Position numbers and translations under genes: made by a program
Origin: Mantis religiosa
Lineage: Eukaryota; Arthropoda; Insecta; Mantodea; Mantidae
Length of the DNA stretch: 64,000 bases
Reading direction: 5' to 3'
Assembly: GCA_030765055.1 (NCBI GenBank)
Contig: CM060953.1
Coordinates: 22,453,687-22,517,686, forward strand
In this document: piece by piece, positions 10,130 to 21,222 of the stretch
Layout: the number at the start of each line of letters is the position of its first letter
Numbering within the stretch: position 1 is the first letter of the stretch
The notes under the pieces: generated by a model
What the model was told of the DNA's origin: nothing
Database searches by the model: none
Seen by the model: only the letters and a program-made list of their open reading frames with translations

Positions 10130-10654
10130 TTTATTTATTTGATATTTATTTGTACAGTATCCATTACAAATTCAGAATAATAAAATTTAATATTGTACGT
10201 GCACTTATTATACCTCCTGTACAAATACATAAAATTGCTGACTTAAGATTTACTCGCTGACTCAGATCCCCTGGCTATAAGCCTTTGGTTTTCCTGAGCA
10301 GCTTGTTGCCATTTCTTCTTGATCTTAACATGTTTTATCCTAATCCACTTTTCTCTTACCATATATAAGAAATCTCCTATACATCTATTTTTCTTTTCTC
10401 CCATCCCCGTTACCATGCGTACCGCTAATAGCTCTTTACTTACACTGTCCCATTTCTTATCGCATATTTTTCTCCTGCAATTTGTTAACTCCTTACATTC
10501 TATCAGATAATGAACAGTGCTCTCTTCATCTCCACAAAATTCACATATTCCTACCTCATTACTTCTCAATCCTTTTAGATATATTATTTCTAGTCTGATC
10601 CATGCTATGCCTTCTCTTTCAGTTTGGTTACATTGATCTATATATTTACCCATT
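10130..10654 (-). mobile_element. 3' end of a non-LTR retrotransposon, nested in S3
   Basis: The fragment is flanked by TACCCTGAAA (10120-10129) and TACCCTGACA (10655-10664), a 10-bp target duplication with one change. The minus frame 10653-10243 encodes the extreme C-terminus of an RT ORF: MGKYIDQCNQTEREGIAWIR, YLKGLRSNEVG, then CEFCGDEESTVHYLIEC, a C-x2-C-x7-H-x4-C zinc knuckle, then a basic tail ending SASKS. The same order (EREGLAWxR, LRGI, CELCG...HYxxEC) occurs in LINE-A, so the two families are related, but the 3' UTRs differ. The element is heavily 5'-truncated and ends in an AT-rich tail. Confidence 0.82.
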
Positions 10655-10711
10655 TACCCTGACATAGACCACCAGATGAAAGATAATATGAAATGATAAT
10701 TGAGATGAAAT

Positions 10712-11601
10712 AAAATAAATAGAATAAAATAAAATAAAATCTGAATATCATACATACCCCGGCTCCTTGAAACTATACCGGGGCACACATTCAAATTTTA
10801 CATTTATTATTTCTTAATAAAACATTACATTATTAATAATACATAATTGTTTCAGATTTTCTACAACTACAAAAACTACAAAAACAAAATTAATAAAACA
10901 CAAAAAAACGAATACTACCTATAATAAAATTTACTGGTAACCAGCAAATCTCTACTGAACACAATACTAATATTCTTTTTACTACTTAACCAAACATTAC
11001 AGATAAATTTAAATAACAAAAGCTATACAAAACTACAAAAAGCTACTGATAATCGCTGGAAGCCAGCAATTCTAATTTAAACTGGAGAAAACTCAGCTAA
11101 ATTTATTTTATTTATAACATATATTTAAAAGTACTGCTAACCAGCACTTATTTTTAAATTAACCACAAGAATAATAAATTTATTTGTTCTTTTCTTTTTA
11201 TTATTTTAATCTTCTTAATTAAACATATAATTCAAAAAGAAATTTATATATTACATCTCTAATTTAGATGATGATTAAATATAATTTTAAACAACAATAC
11301 ATTCTTTTAATATTAACTATTAAGATAGTTTATACCAAATTCTGAAACTAAACACAATAATTAATATTTATTTTTACAAATATACACTAAATACATATAA
11401 ATAATATTAAATTTCACTAATTATTTCTTTGGTCTAATTCTTCTTCTTTCTGCCCATTCTTATCTGCCGGTCGAAACCACATAATATTTTCTATTTAACT
11501 ACTCTCGTTCCTCATCTAATAGATTCTCTTCCTCTTCTATATCTTGTCCAATTTGTTCGATTTTCTCTTCTTCTATTATTATGTTTAAGGATCCATTTGC
11601 A
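10712..11601 (-). mobile_element. 3' UTR-rich LINE fragment with (TTTTA)n tail, nested in S3
   Basis: Direct repeats GAGATGAAAT at 10702-10711 and 11602-11611 flank it. At the 3' end (left, minus strand) there is a run of TTTTA units. At the 5' end a short acidic frame ends EQIGQDIEEEENLLDEERE and a stop near 11500, possibly an ORF C-terminus. The other 800 bp is very AT-rich and noncoding. Confidence 0.65.
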
Positions 11602-11738
11602 GAGATGAAATGAAGGGAGAGGAAATTTGGAGATGTAATTAACCTACCCAGCATTCGCCTAGCGGCCCGGGAAAAACCAATGGGTCAGGCAGATCGGCCT
11701 CAGACCAAACCGCCTGAACCATCCCGCTCGGTCTTTTT

Positions 11739-12179
11739 CGCCTGTCTTTTATATCTAGATGTGTCAGTACCTTGATTCATCTGATTTTCTTGTAAGTGTC
11801 GTATGTGATTCTCCAGACTCTGTGGTTAAATATAAATAAGAGAGCCATACTTATCAAAATAAAGCTTCATACATGTTAAACTGAAATAGTCTTTGAATCC
11901 TGTGCTAGCAGATGTAGCCGCTAAAAGAGCGTGTAAAAAGAGAGAGATTTTCTTGATGACACTGGGCAACAATGAAAATGTTTCGGGCTTAAAAATAGTG
12001 AATTTACATGTATTTCCATCTGCTGAATTCAAAAATCACCATAAAACTGATAGATTAGCTCTCGTTTTGAAGATAAAGTGACATTTCCTTTTTTAGAGTG
12101 AAGGTTTTAAATTCGAGGGAATTTTTTTGGGAGTTGGCACACCTTTCAAATAACAAAATACAATCAGAGAGAAATTTTG
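11739..12179. other. Unassigned spacer
   Basis: A plus-strand frame (11893-12081) reads ADVAAKRACKKREIFLMTLG, but I do not recognise it. It could be an upstream piece of the pseudogene that follows. Confidence 0.3.
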
Positions 12180-12602
12180 GAAATTAAGTGATGCAAAAGT
12201 TAAGGAAGGCATTTTTGTCTGACCACAAATAAGAGAACTTGTAAGGGTCCTGCATTTGAACAAATTTTGGAGGGGAAAGAAAAGGAAGCTTGGGAATCCT
12301 TCAAGGGTGTTGTTCATGAATTTTTAGGCAGCAAAAGAGATGACAACCACAAGCATTTGGTGACAGTGCTCCTGCAATTAAGATCCACTTTCTCCACTCC
12401 CACCTAGACTTTTTCCCTCCTAGTTGTGGAGCTGTTAGTGATGAACATGGGGAGAGATTCCATCAGGACATTTCTGTTAAGGAACAAAGATATCAGGGCC
12501 GTTGGAATGAAGTAATGCTTGCGGATTACTGTTGGTCTTTGTATAGGGATTCTGCGGAACTCCATCACAAGAGGCAAGCTGAAAGACGACGAAGTCAATA
12601 GA
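12180..12602 (+). pseudogene. Broken copy of a widespread arthropod protein family of unknown function
   Basis: Pieces in the plus strand, in order: LSDAKVKEGIFV (about 12185), a stop, FEQILEGKEKEAWESFKGVVHEFLG (about 12258-12330), then CGAVSDEHGERFHQDISV (about 12425), QRYQGRWNEVMLADYCWSLYRDS and HHKRQAERRRSQ before a TAG at 12600. Frameshifts lie between them. I recognise the succession LSDAKxKEGIFVGP, AWxSF, VSDEQGERFHQDI, RYQGxWNxxMLADYCW as the C-terminal part of proteins present in many copies in insect genomes. Their function is not known to me; repeated occurrence suggests a mobile element. The N-terminal portion is absent or unrecognisable. Confidence 0.55.
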
Positions 12603-13585
12603 CCACCACATGATTCTCTTCAGACACGACTATCTGCTAATTATTTTTCCAGCAATTTAGAACTCTTAGCATGTAATTACCAGTTAAAAAAATCAAATGC
12701 ATTTTCATTGTTGTTAGCATGTATGAAATTAAAATGTATCCTTTTCTCTCAATCCGTTAATATGTGATACTTCCACCTTGTGTATATCATAGAAACTAGA
12801 GCTAATAAAATTTGTGATTGTTATATTTGTTTTTCTCAACCCAAAATTAGTAGGAATTGCCTCATGAAGTGCTCGAAACATTCAATTTTTTTGTAAACTT
12901 GCAAACGACCACTCAACTGAAGCCAGGGTTACGATAATCTTAACGTGACGTGACGTAAGGCAAAAACGAGAAATGGCTGTAAATTAAAACTTGCACGTAA
13001 TAACGGGAATTATTCATAATTGTAGTAGGTACATAGGTACATTGCATTAATCATTGCCAGGGTTTCATGTCTATTTAACTAAATTAGTCACGTGACATCC
13101 CACTTGATGTAACGGGAAGGAAAAGAATGGCTTTATAAACTAGTGAGGCAAACACTCCAGAATTTGGTACACAATGCGAAAATGTTACATTATTTTCCTC
13201 ATATATTTCTACTTATACTTTTTCCTACAAATTTGTGTAATATCAATAACTTCAAAGCCATAGAAGTGGAAATTTAATACGCCCTGTAGCATATACGTAA
13301 AGCACTGCGTTGAATTAGAACTCTATGCTTCTTAATTCACTTTTTTCAGCATTTTCGATTATAGACATTTCTGCTTAAACTAAAGTTAAACAATTATGAA
13401 TTTTAATTTTTAGGAGTGTTCCAAGAAGTACGGATTTAGAATTTGTTGTGCTATATAATTCAGCTGAAATTATTTTTCATAACTTACATTAAAAAAACCT
13501 GAACAATTCAATAGTACTTATAATTTTTATCATAACAAATTAAAACTAATGAAGTCGCTTTAGGACAACCCCAAATAATTCAATT
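12603..13585. other. AT-rich spacer
   Basis: No gene or repeat was recognised. Confidence 0.5.
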
Positions 13586-14003
13586 GGATGAGAACAGGAA
13601 CAATATTTCTAAGAGAGATAAAAGATAGGGAAAAGGAAATGTGTGAATTGTGTAGGGGAAAAGAAAGCATAGAACACTATGTAACAGAATGCGAGGAGGT
13701 TGCAATATGGAGAAATGATGTCTGGCAGGAAAAATGGGAGAGAAGAGGATAGTAGCTATAAAAATGTTAACAAGAAAGGAGGAAAAGAAGGTAAGAAGTA
13801 TTGGTGAGTTCTTACAGAAAAAATGGGCAAGAAATGTAAAGAATATAAGAAAGGAGAATGGAGGGGGATAAGAATGGGACTAATTAAGTAACAAGGAGGC
13901 ATGGAGGTTAAGAGCTACCTGGCAGAGCAGAAGACCAGGGTGTCATGTAAGCCAAGGTAGCAACAAGGTAATACATGAAATAGCGTGGGATAGATAAACA
14001 TTT
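13586..14003 (+). mobile_element. LINE-A 3' end, copy 1 of a tandem pair
   Basis: The start ATGAGAACAGGAACAATATT encodes the MRTGTIFLR block. The zinc-knuckle region follows (CELC...ESIEHYVTECEE), then 3' UTR GAGCTACCTGGCAGAGCAGA and AAGCCAAGGTAGCAACAAGG. Frameshifts and a missing stretch near 13740 make it noncoding. It is a 5'-truncated copy. Confidence 0.8.
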
Positions 14004-14046
14004 ATAAGGAATAATTACCATCCTTGGGTTAATAAAAACTTTCAAA
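14004..14046 (+). mobile_element. Penelope-like element scrap at a LINE junction
   Basis: AATTACCATCCTTGGGTTAA with the following bases encodes NYHPWVNKNFQKIW. It matches the YHPWVFRKF block of the PLE at 6091-7414. It is only about 43 bp and sits exactly between the two LINE-A ends. Confidence 0.5.
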
Positions 14047-14640
14047 AAATATGGAAGTCTAGAAAATATATCATTATAATTTTACAAGCAAATATAAAGA
14101 AATTGGGGACAAGAAACATGCGTAGATTACTGCAATAGACAAGAGAGAAAAGGGTTAGCTTGGATAAGAACAGGAACAATATTTCTAAGAGGGATAAGAG
14201 GTAGCGAAAAGGGATTTTGTGAATTGTGTGGGGAAAAGAAAGCATTGAACACTATGTAACAGAATGCGAGGAGGTTGCAATGTGGAGAAAAAAGGTTTGG
14301 GAGGAAAAATGGGAGAAACTAGAGAAGAGTATAGTAACTATAAAAAAGTTAACGGGAAGGGAGGAAAAGAAGGTAAGAAGTATTGGTAAGTTCCTGAAGA
14401 AAGTAAAAAAAAAAAAGGCAAGAAATGTAAAGAATATAAGAAAGGAAGATGGTGGGAAGAAAGGGGCTAATTAAGTAACAAGGAGACATGGAGGCTAAGA
14501 GCTACCTGGTAGAGCAGAAGACCAGGGTGTCATGTAAGCCAAGGTAGTAACAAAGTAAAGAGAAATAAATGTAGCCTAAAGTTGTAAATTGTAGAATTTG
14601 GAATATGCACAATGAATAATTAAATTCATTCATTCACATA
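14047..14640 (+). mobile_element. LINE-A 3' end, copy 2
   Basis: This starts further 5' than copy 1. The frame 14226-14474 carries ESIEHYVTECEEVAMWRKKVWEEKWEKLEK, the H-x4-C half of the C-terminal zinc knuckle and a basic tail ending in KKGAN. The 3' UTR and terminus (GTAGCCTAAAGTTGTAAATT, AATATGCACAATGAATAATT) are complete, with a short ATTC-rich tail. It is 5'-truncated. Confidence 0.85.
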
Positions 14641-14669
14641 TAACTGCCGCGTATTCAAGAAGCGAAACT

Positions 14670-14909
14670 TTTTTTTTTCTTTTTTTGTAATTTATGTCCT
14701 CCAACATTTAGTCATATCGGACGATGAATGAAATGATGCTCAATGCGTCCGGGGTCCGTGGAGCTTAGACTTACCCAACATTCGTCTTTCAGGATAAGGA
14801 AAAACCCCGGAAAAAGACTTATCCAGGTATTTCATCCTGACCGAGATTCGAACTCGGGACCTCTTGAACGTGAGGCAGACATGCTACCATCTACGCTACC
14901 GAGGCGGGC
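14670..14909 (-). mobile_element. tRNA-derived SINE, family S1, with 12-bp target duplication
   Basis: The head is at the right end (rc: CCGCCTCGGTAGCGTAGATG; B box GAGTTCGAATCTC). The tail is a T-run at 14670-14686. Perfect AGAAGCGAAACT lies at 14658-14669 and 14910-14921. Confidence 0.93.
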
Positions 14910-14924
14910 AGAAGCGAAACTGAA

Positions 14925-15330
14925 CATCATCTCCACGAAATAATAAGAGCATCGACCTGACCTAGTTATGAGAAAAGGGGCAATGGCCAAGTCGCCCATT
15001 TTCTGCACAGTTTGCCTTAAGGAGTACTGAAGAGCCCAATAGAAGGATCGATCCAAACGATGACATTTACTTCCGGAATGATCACATTTCTTCGCAACTT
15101 CCCACCTCCTTCTCCTTCTAGCGGTTTGGCTTTCAGCGGAGCGTTAAGCTCTGAAGCTATTCACATAAACTTCCGACAGCAATAACAAGCAACACTTGTC
15201 AACATTTAGGTATGTCTGTTACCATACTATTAGATTTCTATGATGCCACTATATCTCGAACAAGTGACAATACCAAAAGAAAACAAAAGCTACGTACTAC
15301 GCCTCACTTTAGATAAAGGAATAACGATAG
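14925..15330. other. Unassigned spacer
   Basis: No gene was recognised. Confidence 0.4.
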
Positions 15331-15334
15331 TAAC

Positions 15335-15514
15335 ACCACTCAAACTAGAAATTAATACTTTAAAATTAAAACTTTAATTTGAACACATGATCGAGCATAA
15401 ACAGACGTATGAAAGTTGACTATAATGGCAATTAAAACACTCGTATCACAATACTCGCATTTTAATTGCTGCCATTATAGTCTCGTTGCATAATATATTA
15501 TTTTAAACCTAACA
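15335..15514. repeat. Uninterrupted copy of the dispersed repeat at 700-812 / 2034-2096
   Basis: Shares ATGATCGAGCATAAACAG, TTGACTATAATGG and TCTCGTTGCATAATATA. It contains an imperfect inverted pair (GACTATAATGGCAATTAAAA against TTTTAATTGCTGCCATTATAGTC), suggesting a MITE-like foldback. Confidence 0.55.
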
Positions 15515-15933
15515 CATAGAGAGACCGACAGAAGTATTCGAATAATATAACATGTAACATTGCACGTACTGTAAATACTGTAATATTTATTTGGCAGCGT
15601 TGAATTGTTAAACAAACATTAACCTTTTGTGTCTCGGAAACAATATTTAAAATATCACTTTACATGTATTTATTACACCATCTGTACTGTATTTATCCTA
15701 ATGTCCCTCTTATTGGAGGACATAATTATTCGAACGTACCCAATCGAACAGAGAGAAAAGTGACTGGACGTACCATACACTGCGTCCACATAGCAGTTAT
15801 GTTTATGCTATGCCTCGAGACAGTGTGCCCAAAGTTCTTCAAACTCACATTTTTTGGTAATATGGTACGTAAAGGTAAGGAGACAATGGTGGCAGAGAGG
15901 AATATCGTGATAAATATGTAAAAACAAAACAAA

Positions 15934-16051
<118 letters not shown>

Positions 16052-16059
16052 ATTATCAA

Positions 16060-16942
16060 ACCATTAACAGAAGCAAAACTGCAGTGTTATGCATAATTCA
16101 ACGCTTCAAACAGACAAATACTGTTGTAAATAAACTTACAAATGGCGCTCCTTCTAAACTCATCACCAGAGACAGGAGGCAAATAATAAAAATGTTGAAG
16201 CAGAATCAGAGTCTCTGCATCTGAGATTAGAGGCTGCCTTCAGCAATATTCTGGCACTGTGGTTCACACCAGAACATTTGAACGTGTTTTAAATAGTACT
16301 GGGTACAATGTCCACGTTCCTCGCAAGAAACCATATGTTAATAAGGTGAATAAGAGAAAGCGTATAGAATTTGCTAAACAGTATGTGGTGAAACCAACAG
16401 AATTCTGGGATACGGCTCACTGGTCGGACGAGAGCAAATTCTGCTTATACAAGAGTGATGGACGTCTTAAAGTGTGGAGACTGCCAAATAGAGAATGGAA
16501 ACCTGAGAACATGGTAGCTACAGTGAAACATGGTGGCTGTAGTGTGATGATGTGGGGCTGTATAGCTTCATCTGGCTTTGGGGAACTGGTGTTTATAGAT
16601 GAGATCATGGACAGCTTTGAAGACAAGTGGATTCTTGAAAAAGAGTGCAGAGAAGCTGGGATTAGGGCATGATTATTACTTCCAGCAGGACAATAATCTG
16701 AATCATACTGCTGAAATTGTGAGGCTTTGGATCGTGTACAGCATTCCTCACACTTTGAAGACACCACCCCAATCTCCAGATTTAAATCCTATAGAGAACA
16801 TCTGGAAGGAACTCGAGGAGCGTGTGAGGAAGCATCACATCAAAAGCAAGGACTATCTGAAAGAACTTCTTCAGAGTGGAGAAATATGGACTCTGTTGTC
16901 ATTAAACAACACATACAGACAATGCCCAAACAATTATCAGTA
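16060..16942 (+). pseudogene. Tc1 transposase, DD34E, frameshifted
   Basis: From about 16080 the N-terminal helix-turn-helix region reads IIQRFKQTN, then GAPSKLITRDRRQIIKMLKQN, ending at a TGA near 16220. Frame 16259-16672 continues VVHTRTFERVLNSTG, KKPYVNKVNKRKR and the first catalytic block HWSDESKFCLY, then VMMWGCIASSGFG. After a frameshift near 16640 the frame 16599-16943 supplies the second aspartate (FQQDNNLNHTA) and SPDLNPIENIWKELE with the catalytic glutamate. D to E spacing is 34 residues. All three catalytic acids survive, so inactivity comes from at least two frameshifts. The Tc1 transposase cuts and pastes the element at TA sites. Confidence 0.9.
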
Positions 16943-17209
16943 GTAATTCAAAGAAAGGAGATGATAACTAAATACTTGCTGTTCTCTGTTCGAATACTTA
17001 TGTCCAAATGTAAAGTAAACGTTTTATTTCTCCTTGTAGTGCAGATTAGTTTCAGTTGCTATTTATGAGTTTATATGTTTAATAAAAGATTCAAGTTTAT
17101 TTTGTACCAGTTGTATTTACGTATGCTTACTCTGCGTAGCTTTAAAATAATATAAGTAATAAATATGTTTACGTTCGAATACTTATGTCGGCCTCTGTAT
17201 TTCTAAAAT

Positions 17210-17496
17210 ATTTCTTTATCCTGGTTTCCAAATTGCGTTCGGTTCTTCCAATATAAACCCGGTCGTAATATAAATAGTTAAATTGACGAATACCAGAGTT
17301 TTTTCAATACCAGAGTTTTTACTACCGGATATTTTAATTTTTTATAAAAATGTAGTAACTTTTTATATTATATTTATTTTGAGGAACCAAAATTATACCA
17401 GTTAAAATAAATCGAAATTTTTACTAGCCCAAGGATGATAAGTAAATTTTTTTTAAAATTAATCTTGTAAATCTTTATTTTACTATCGAAAATCCC
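17210..17496 (-). mobile_element. Penelope-like element fragment
   Basis: GTTTCCAAATTGCGTTCGGT and CTTCCAATATAAACCCGG match 24827-24875 of the PLE at 24231-25870 (GTTTCCAAATTACGTTTTGT, CTTCCAATATAAACTTTATC), i.e. the YIGKTxRN part of GIY-YIG. The stretch ending ACTAGCCCAAGGATGATAAG corresponds to the YHPW block. Heavily decayed. Confidence 0.7.
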
Positions 17497-17499
17497 AAT

Positions 17500-18346
17500 A
17501 TGAATTGAATTCAATGAATTGAATTATTTATTGTGCATATTACAACATTTTACAATTTACAACTTTAAACTACATTTATTCGTGTTTACCTTGTTGCTAC
17601 CTTGGCTTACATGACACCCTGGTCTTCTGCTCTACCAGGTAGCTCTTAACCTCCATGCCTCCTTGTTACTTAATTAGTCCCATTCCTCCCTCATCTTCCT
17701 TTCTTATATTCTTTACATTTCTTGTCCATTTTTCTATTACTTTCTGTAAGAACTCACAAATACTTCTTACCTTCTTTTCCTCCTTACCTGTTAACATTTT
17801 TATAGCTACTATCCTCTTCTCTACTTTCTCCTAAACCTTTTTTCTCCAAATTGCAACCTCCTCGCATTCTGTTACATAGTGTTCTTTGCTTTCTTTACCC
17901 CACACAATTCACAAATTCCCTTTTCCCTACCTCTTATGCCTCTTAGAAATATTCTTCCTGTTCTCATCCAAGCTAACCCTTCTCTCTCTTGCCTATTGCA
18001 GTAATCTACGTATGCTTCCCGTCCCCAGTCTCCTTTTATTTGCTTGTAAAATTGTAATACTTTCATATTTTCTAGACTTCCCCATATTTCCTGTCTTTCT
18101 ATATCTTCTAATCTGCATTTTACTAATTTACCCACATCGTTTGTATTCCTTTCCTCTAATCTCCACATATCTCTCATTTCTATTTTTTTCCATAATTCCT
18201 CCTATCTCTGCCCACAAACTATTTAAATTCTCTAATCTTTTTTGCTGTCTCAAGCATAATTTCATAAATTTCCCCTTCTTCTTTGGCCAAACACCTATAC
18301 CAACATTGTATTATTCTTTCCATTATTATTCCATTTCTTCTTGACA
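17500..18346 (-). mobile_element. LINE-A 3' portion
   Basis: Terminus at left (TTGAATTATTTATTGTGCAT), then 3' UTR (rc GCTACCTGGTAGAGCAGAAG), then the C-terminal coding region. Minus frame 18177-17872: MRDMWRLEERNTNDVGKLVKCRLEDIERQEIWG, EREGLAWMRTGRIFLRGIRG, CELCG, then disrupted at the HYxxEC part. Further 5' decayed sequence reaches 18346. 5'-truncated. Confidence 0.85.
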
Positions 18347-18353
18347 CGCATGC

Positions 18354-18356
<3 letters not shown>

Positions 18357-18412
<56 letters not shown>
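18357..18412. repeat. (GA)n microsatellite
   Basis: 56 bp of AG repeat directly at the broken 5' edge of LINE-A. Confidence 0.97.
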
Positions 18413-18416
<4 letters not shown>

Positions 18417-18419
18417 TGC

Positions 18420-18860
18420 ATATGAATGTATACTAGGTAATTAAAATGTTAAATGAATTCAATTTTGTACGGGAGTCACATAAGCGACACCAAACAGCCT
18501 CCAGCAAAACAGGCCAACATTTGTAAAACTATTCCTTCATAACCACGGAATATGTCCACTCAGTTTGCAAATTGTCACTCCAGTGCCTCGCATATTGATT
18601 TCCGCCTCTTCCCACGCGGTAGGTATTCCTTTTGTCACCTGCTTACGTTTTGCTTTTGTTTCGACGACAGCTTGCTTTTAGACTGGCTGCCGAGAAGTAA
18701 GGTTGAGATGACATTTCTCATTATTACTGTCTCCGCTCCAAAGCAAAGATCTTTTTCAGCGGATGCCTTTAAAGACGGTGTAGCATAAATTACGTTGTGG
18801 CTAAAAACTGAGCACGGTAGATGAAGGTACTTACACTGAGTTGCGGCATTTTGTTTTATT
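18420..18860. other. Unassigned spacer
   Basis: A plus frame (18552-18788) and a minus frame (18868-18635) overlap. Neither is recognisable and no support for coding was found. Confidence 0.35.
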
Positions 18861-18862
18861 AG

Positions 18863-21222
18863 TTCCATTTATACCCCGCCTTTAACTGCAGTGGTCATAT
18901 CGGCGGCCGTTCTCCTTTGGAACATATCGAAGGTGTTAACTCGTATTCGTTGTGTTTTAATCATTAGATCACGCACACATTTATACCCCGCCTTTAACTG
19001 CAATGGTCATATCGGCGGCCGTTCTCCTTTGGAACATATCGAAGGTGTTAACTCGTATTCGTTGTGTTTTAATCATTAGCTCACGCACACATTTATACCC
19101 CGTCTTTAACTGCAATGGTCATATCGGCGGCCGTTCTCCCGTGGAACATATCGAAGGTGTTAACTCGTATTCGTTGGGTTTTAATCATTAGATCACGCAC
19201 ACATTTATACCCCGCCTTTAACTGTAATGGTCATATCGGCGGCCGTTCTCCTTTGGAACATATCGAAGGTGTTAACTCGTATTCGTTGTGTTTTAATCAT
19301 TAGCTCACGCACACATTTATACCCCGTCTTTAACTGCAATGGTCATATCGGCGGCCGTTCTCCTTTGGAACATAACGAAGGTGTTAACTCGTATTCGTTG
19401 TGTTTTTATCATTAGATCACGTACACGTTTATGCCCCACCTTTAACTGCAATGGTCATATCGGCGGCCGTTCTCCTTTGGAACATACCGAAGGTGTTAAC
19501 TCGTATTCATTGTGTTTTAATCATTAGATCACGTACACATTTATACCCCGTCTTTAACTGCAATGGTCATATCGGCGGCCGTTCTCCTTTGGAACATATC
19601 GAAGGTGTTAACTCGTATTCGTTGTGTTTTAATCATTAGATCACGTACACGTTTATGCCCCACCTTTAACTGCAATGGTCATATCGGCGGCCGTTCTCCT
19701 TTGGAACATATCGAAGGTGTTAACTCGTATTCGTTGTGTTTTAATCATTAGATCACGTACACATTTATACCCCGTCTGTAACTGCAATGGTCATATCGCC
19801 GACCGTTCTCCTTTGGAACATATCGAAGGTGTTAACTCGTATTCGTTGGGTTTTAATCATTAGCTCACGCACACATTTATACCCCGTCTGTAACTGCAAT
19901 GGTCATATCGCCGACCGTTCTCCTTTGGAACATATCGAAGGTGTTAACTCGTATTCGTTGGGTTTTAATCATTAGCTCACGCACACATTTATACCTCGCC
20001 TTTAACTGCAATGGTCATATCGGCGGCCGTTCTCCTTTGGAACATATCGAAGGTGTTAAGTCGTATTCGTTGGGTTTTAATCATTACATCACGTACACAT
20101 TTATACCCCGTCTTTAACTGCAATGGTCATATCGCCGGCCGTTCTCCTTTGGAACATATCGAAGGTGTTTACTCGTATTCGTTGGGTTTTAATCATTAGA
20201 TCACGCACACATTTATACCCCGCCTCTAACTGCAATGGTCATATCGGCGGCCGTTCTCCTTTGGAACATATCGAAGTTGTTATCTCGTATTCGTTGTGTT
20301 TTAATCATTAGATCACGCACACATTTATACCCCACCTTTAACTGCAATGGTCATATCGGTGGCCGTTCTCCTTTGGAACATATCGAAGGTGTTAACTCGT
20401 ATTCGTTGTGTCTTAATCATTAGCTCACGCACACATTTATACCCCGCCTTTAACTGCAATGGTCATATCGCCGGCCGTTCTCCTTTGGAACATATCGAAG
20501 GTGTTAACTCGTATTCGTTGGGTTTTAATCATTAGATCACGCACACATTTATACCCCGCCTCTAACTGCAATGGTCATATCGCCGGCCGTTCTCCTTTGG
20601 AACATATCGAAGTTGTTATCTCGTATTCGTTGTGTTTTAATCATTAGATCACGCACACATTTATACCCCACCTTTAACTGCAATGGTCATATCGCCGGCC
20701 GTTCTCCTTTGGAACATATCGAAGGTGTTAACTCGTATTCGTTGGGTTTTAATCATTAGATCACGCACACATTTATACCCCGCCTCTAACTGCAATGGTC
20801 ATATCGGCGGCCGTTCTCCTTTGGAACATATCGAAGTTGTTAACTCGTATTCGTTGTGTTTTAATCATTAGATCACGCACACATTTATACCCCGCCTTTA
20901 ACTACAATGGTCATATCGCCGGCCGTTCTCCTTTGGAACATATCGAAGTTGTTATCTCGTATTCGTTGTGTTTTAATCATTAGCTCACGCACACATTTAT
21001 ACCCCACCTTTAACTACAATGGTCATATCGGCGGCCGTTCTCCTTTGGAACATATCGAAGGTGTTAACTCGTATTCGTTGGGTTTTAATCACTAGATCAC
21101 GCACACATTTATACCCCACCTTTAACTACAATGGTCATATCGGCGGCCGTTCTCCTTTGGAACATATCGAAGGTGTTAACTCGTATTCGTTGGGTTTTAA
21201 TCACTAGATCACGCACACTTTC
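18863..21222 (-). repeat. 112-bp minisatellite, 21 copies
   Basis: The ATGGTCATATCGGCGGCCGT segment recurs at exactly 112-bp intervals, from 18890 to 21130, with no indel. Units differ by a few substitutions only (GCGGCC/CCGGCC/CCGACC, GTTGTG/GTTGGG, TCTTTAACTG/TCTGTAACTG). Between about 20459 and 20794 two unit types alternate, giving a 224-bp higher-order period. The short frames in each unit shift phase every copy and are not genes. Confidence 0.97.

Larger units (their letters stand above)
9717..11738 (-). mobile_element. Long tRNA-derived SINE, family S3, in three pieces
   Basis: Segments 9717-10129, 10665-10711 and 11612-11738 join into one element collinear with the intact copy at 62630-63232. 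The tRNA-like head lies at the right end (rc of 11690-11738: ACCGAGCGGGATGG...AGGCGGTTTG). Two retrotransposon fragments, each flanked by its own direct repeats, separate the pieces. The left end has the 3' body (GGAGGGGATTCGGTACGTAG). Confidence 0.85.

Noticed and set aside
9686..10260. 94-96-codon frames at 9686-10260 and the related 133-codon frame at 51319-50918
   Set aside because: They lie in S3 SINE copies and are the same repeat read on one strand.
18890..21207. A series of 62-codon frames in register every 112 bp, resembling a repeated small-protein array
   Set aside because: 112 is not a multiple of three, so each frame is a product of the tandem unit; the unit is SINE body sequence.
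18863..21222. CRISPR-like array because of regular repeats
   Set aside because: Whole 112-bp units repeat without unique spacers, in a eukaryotic context.
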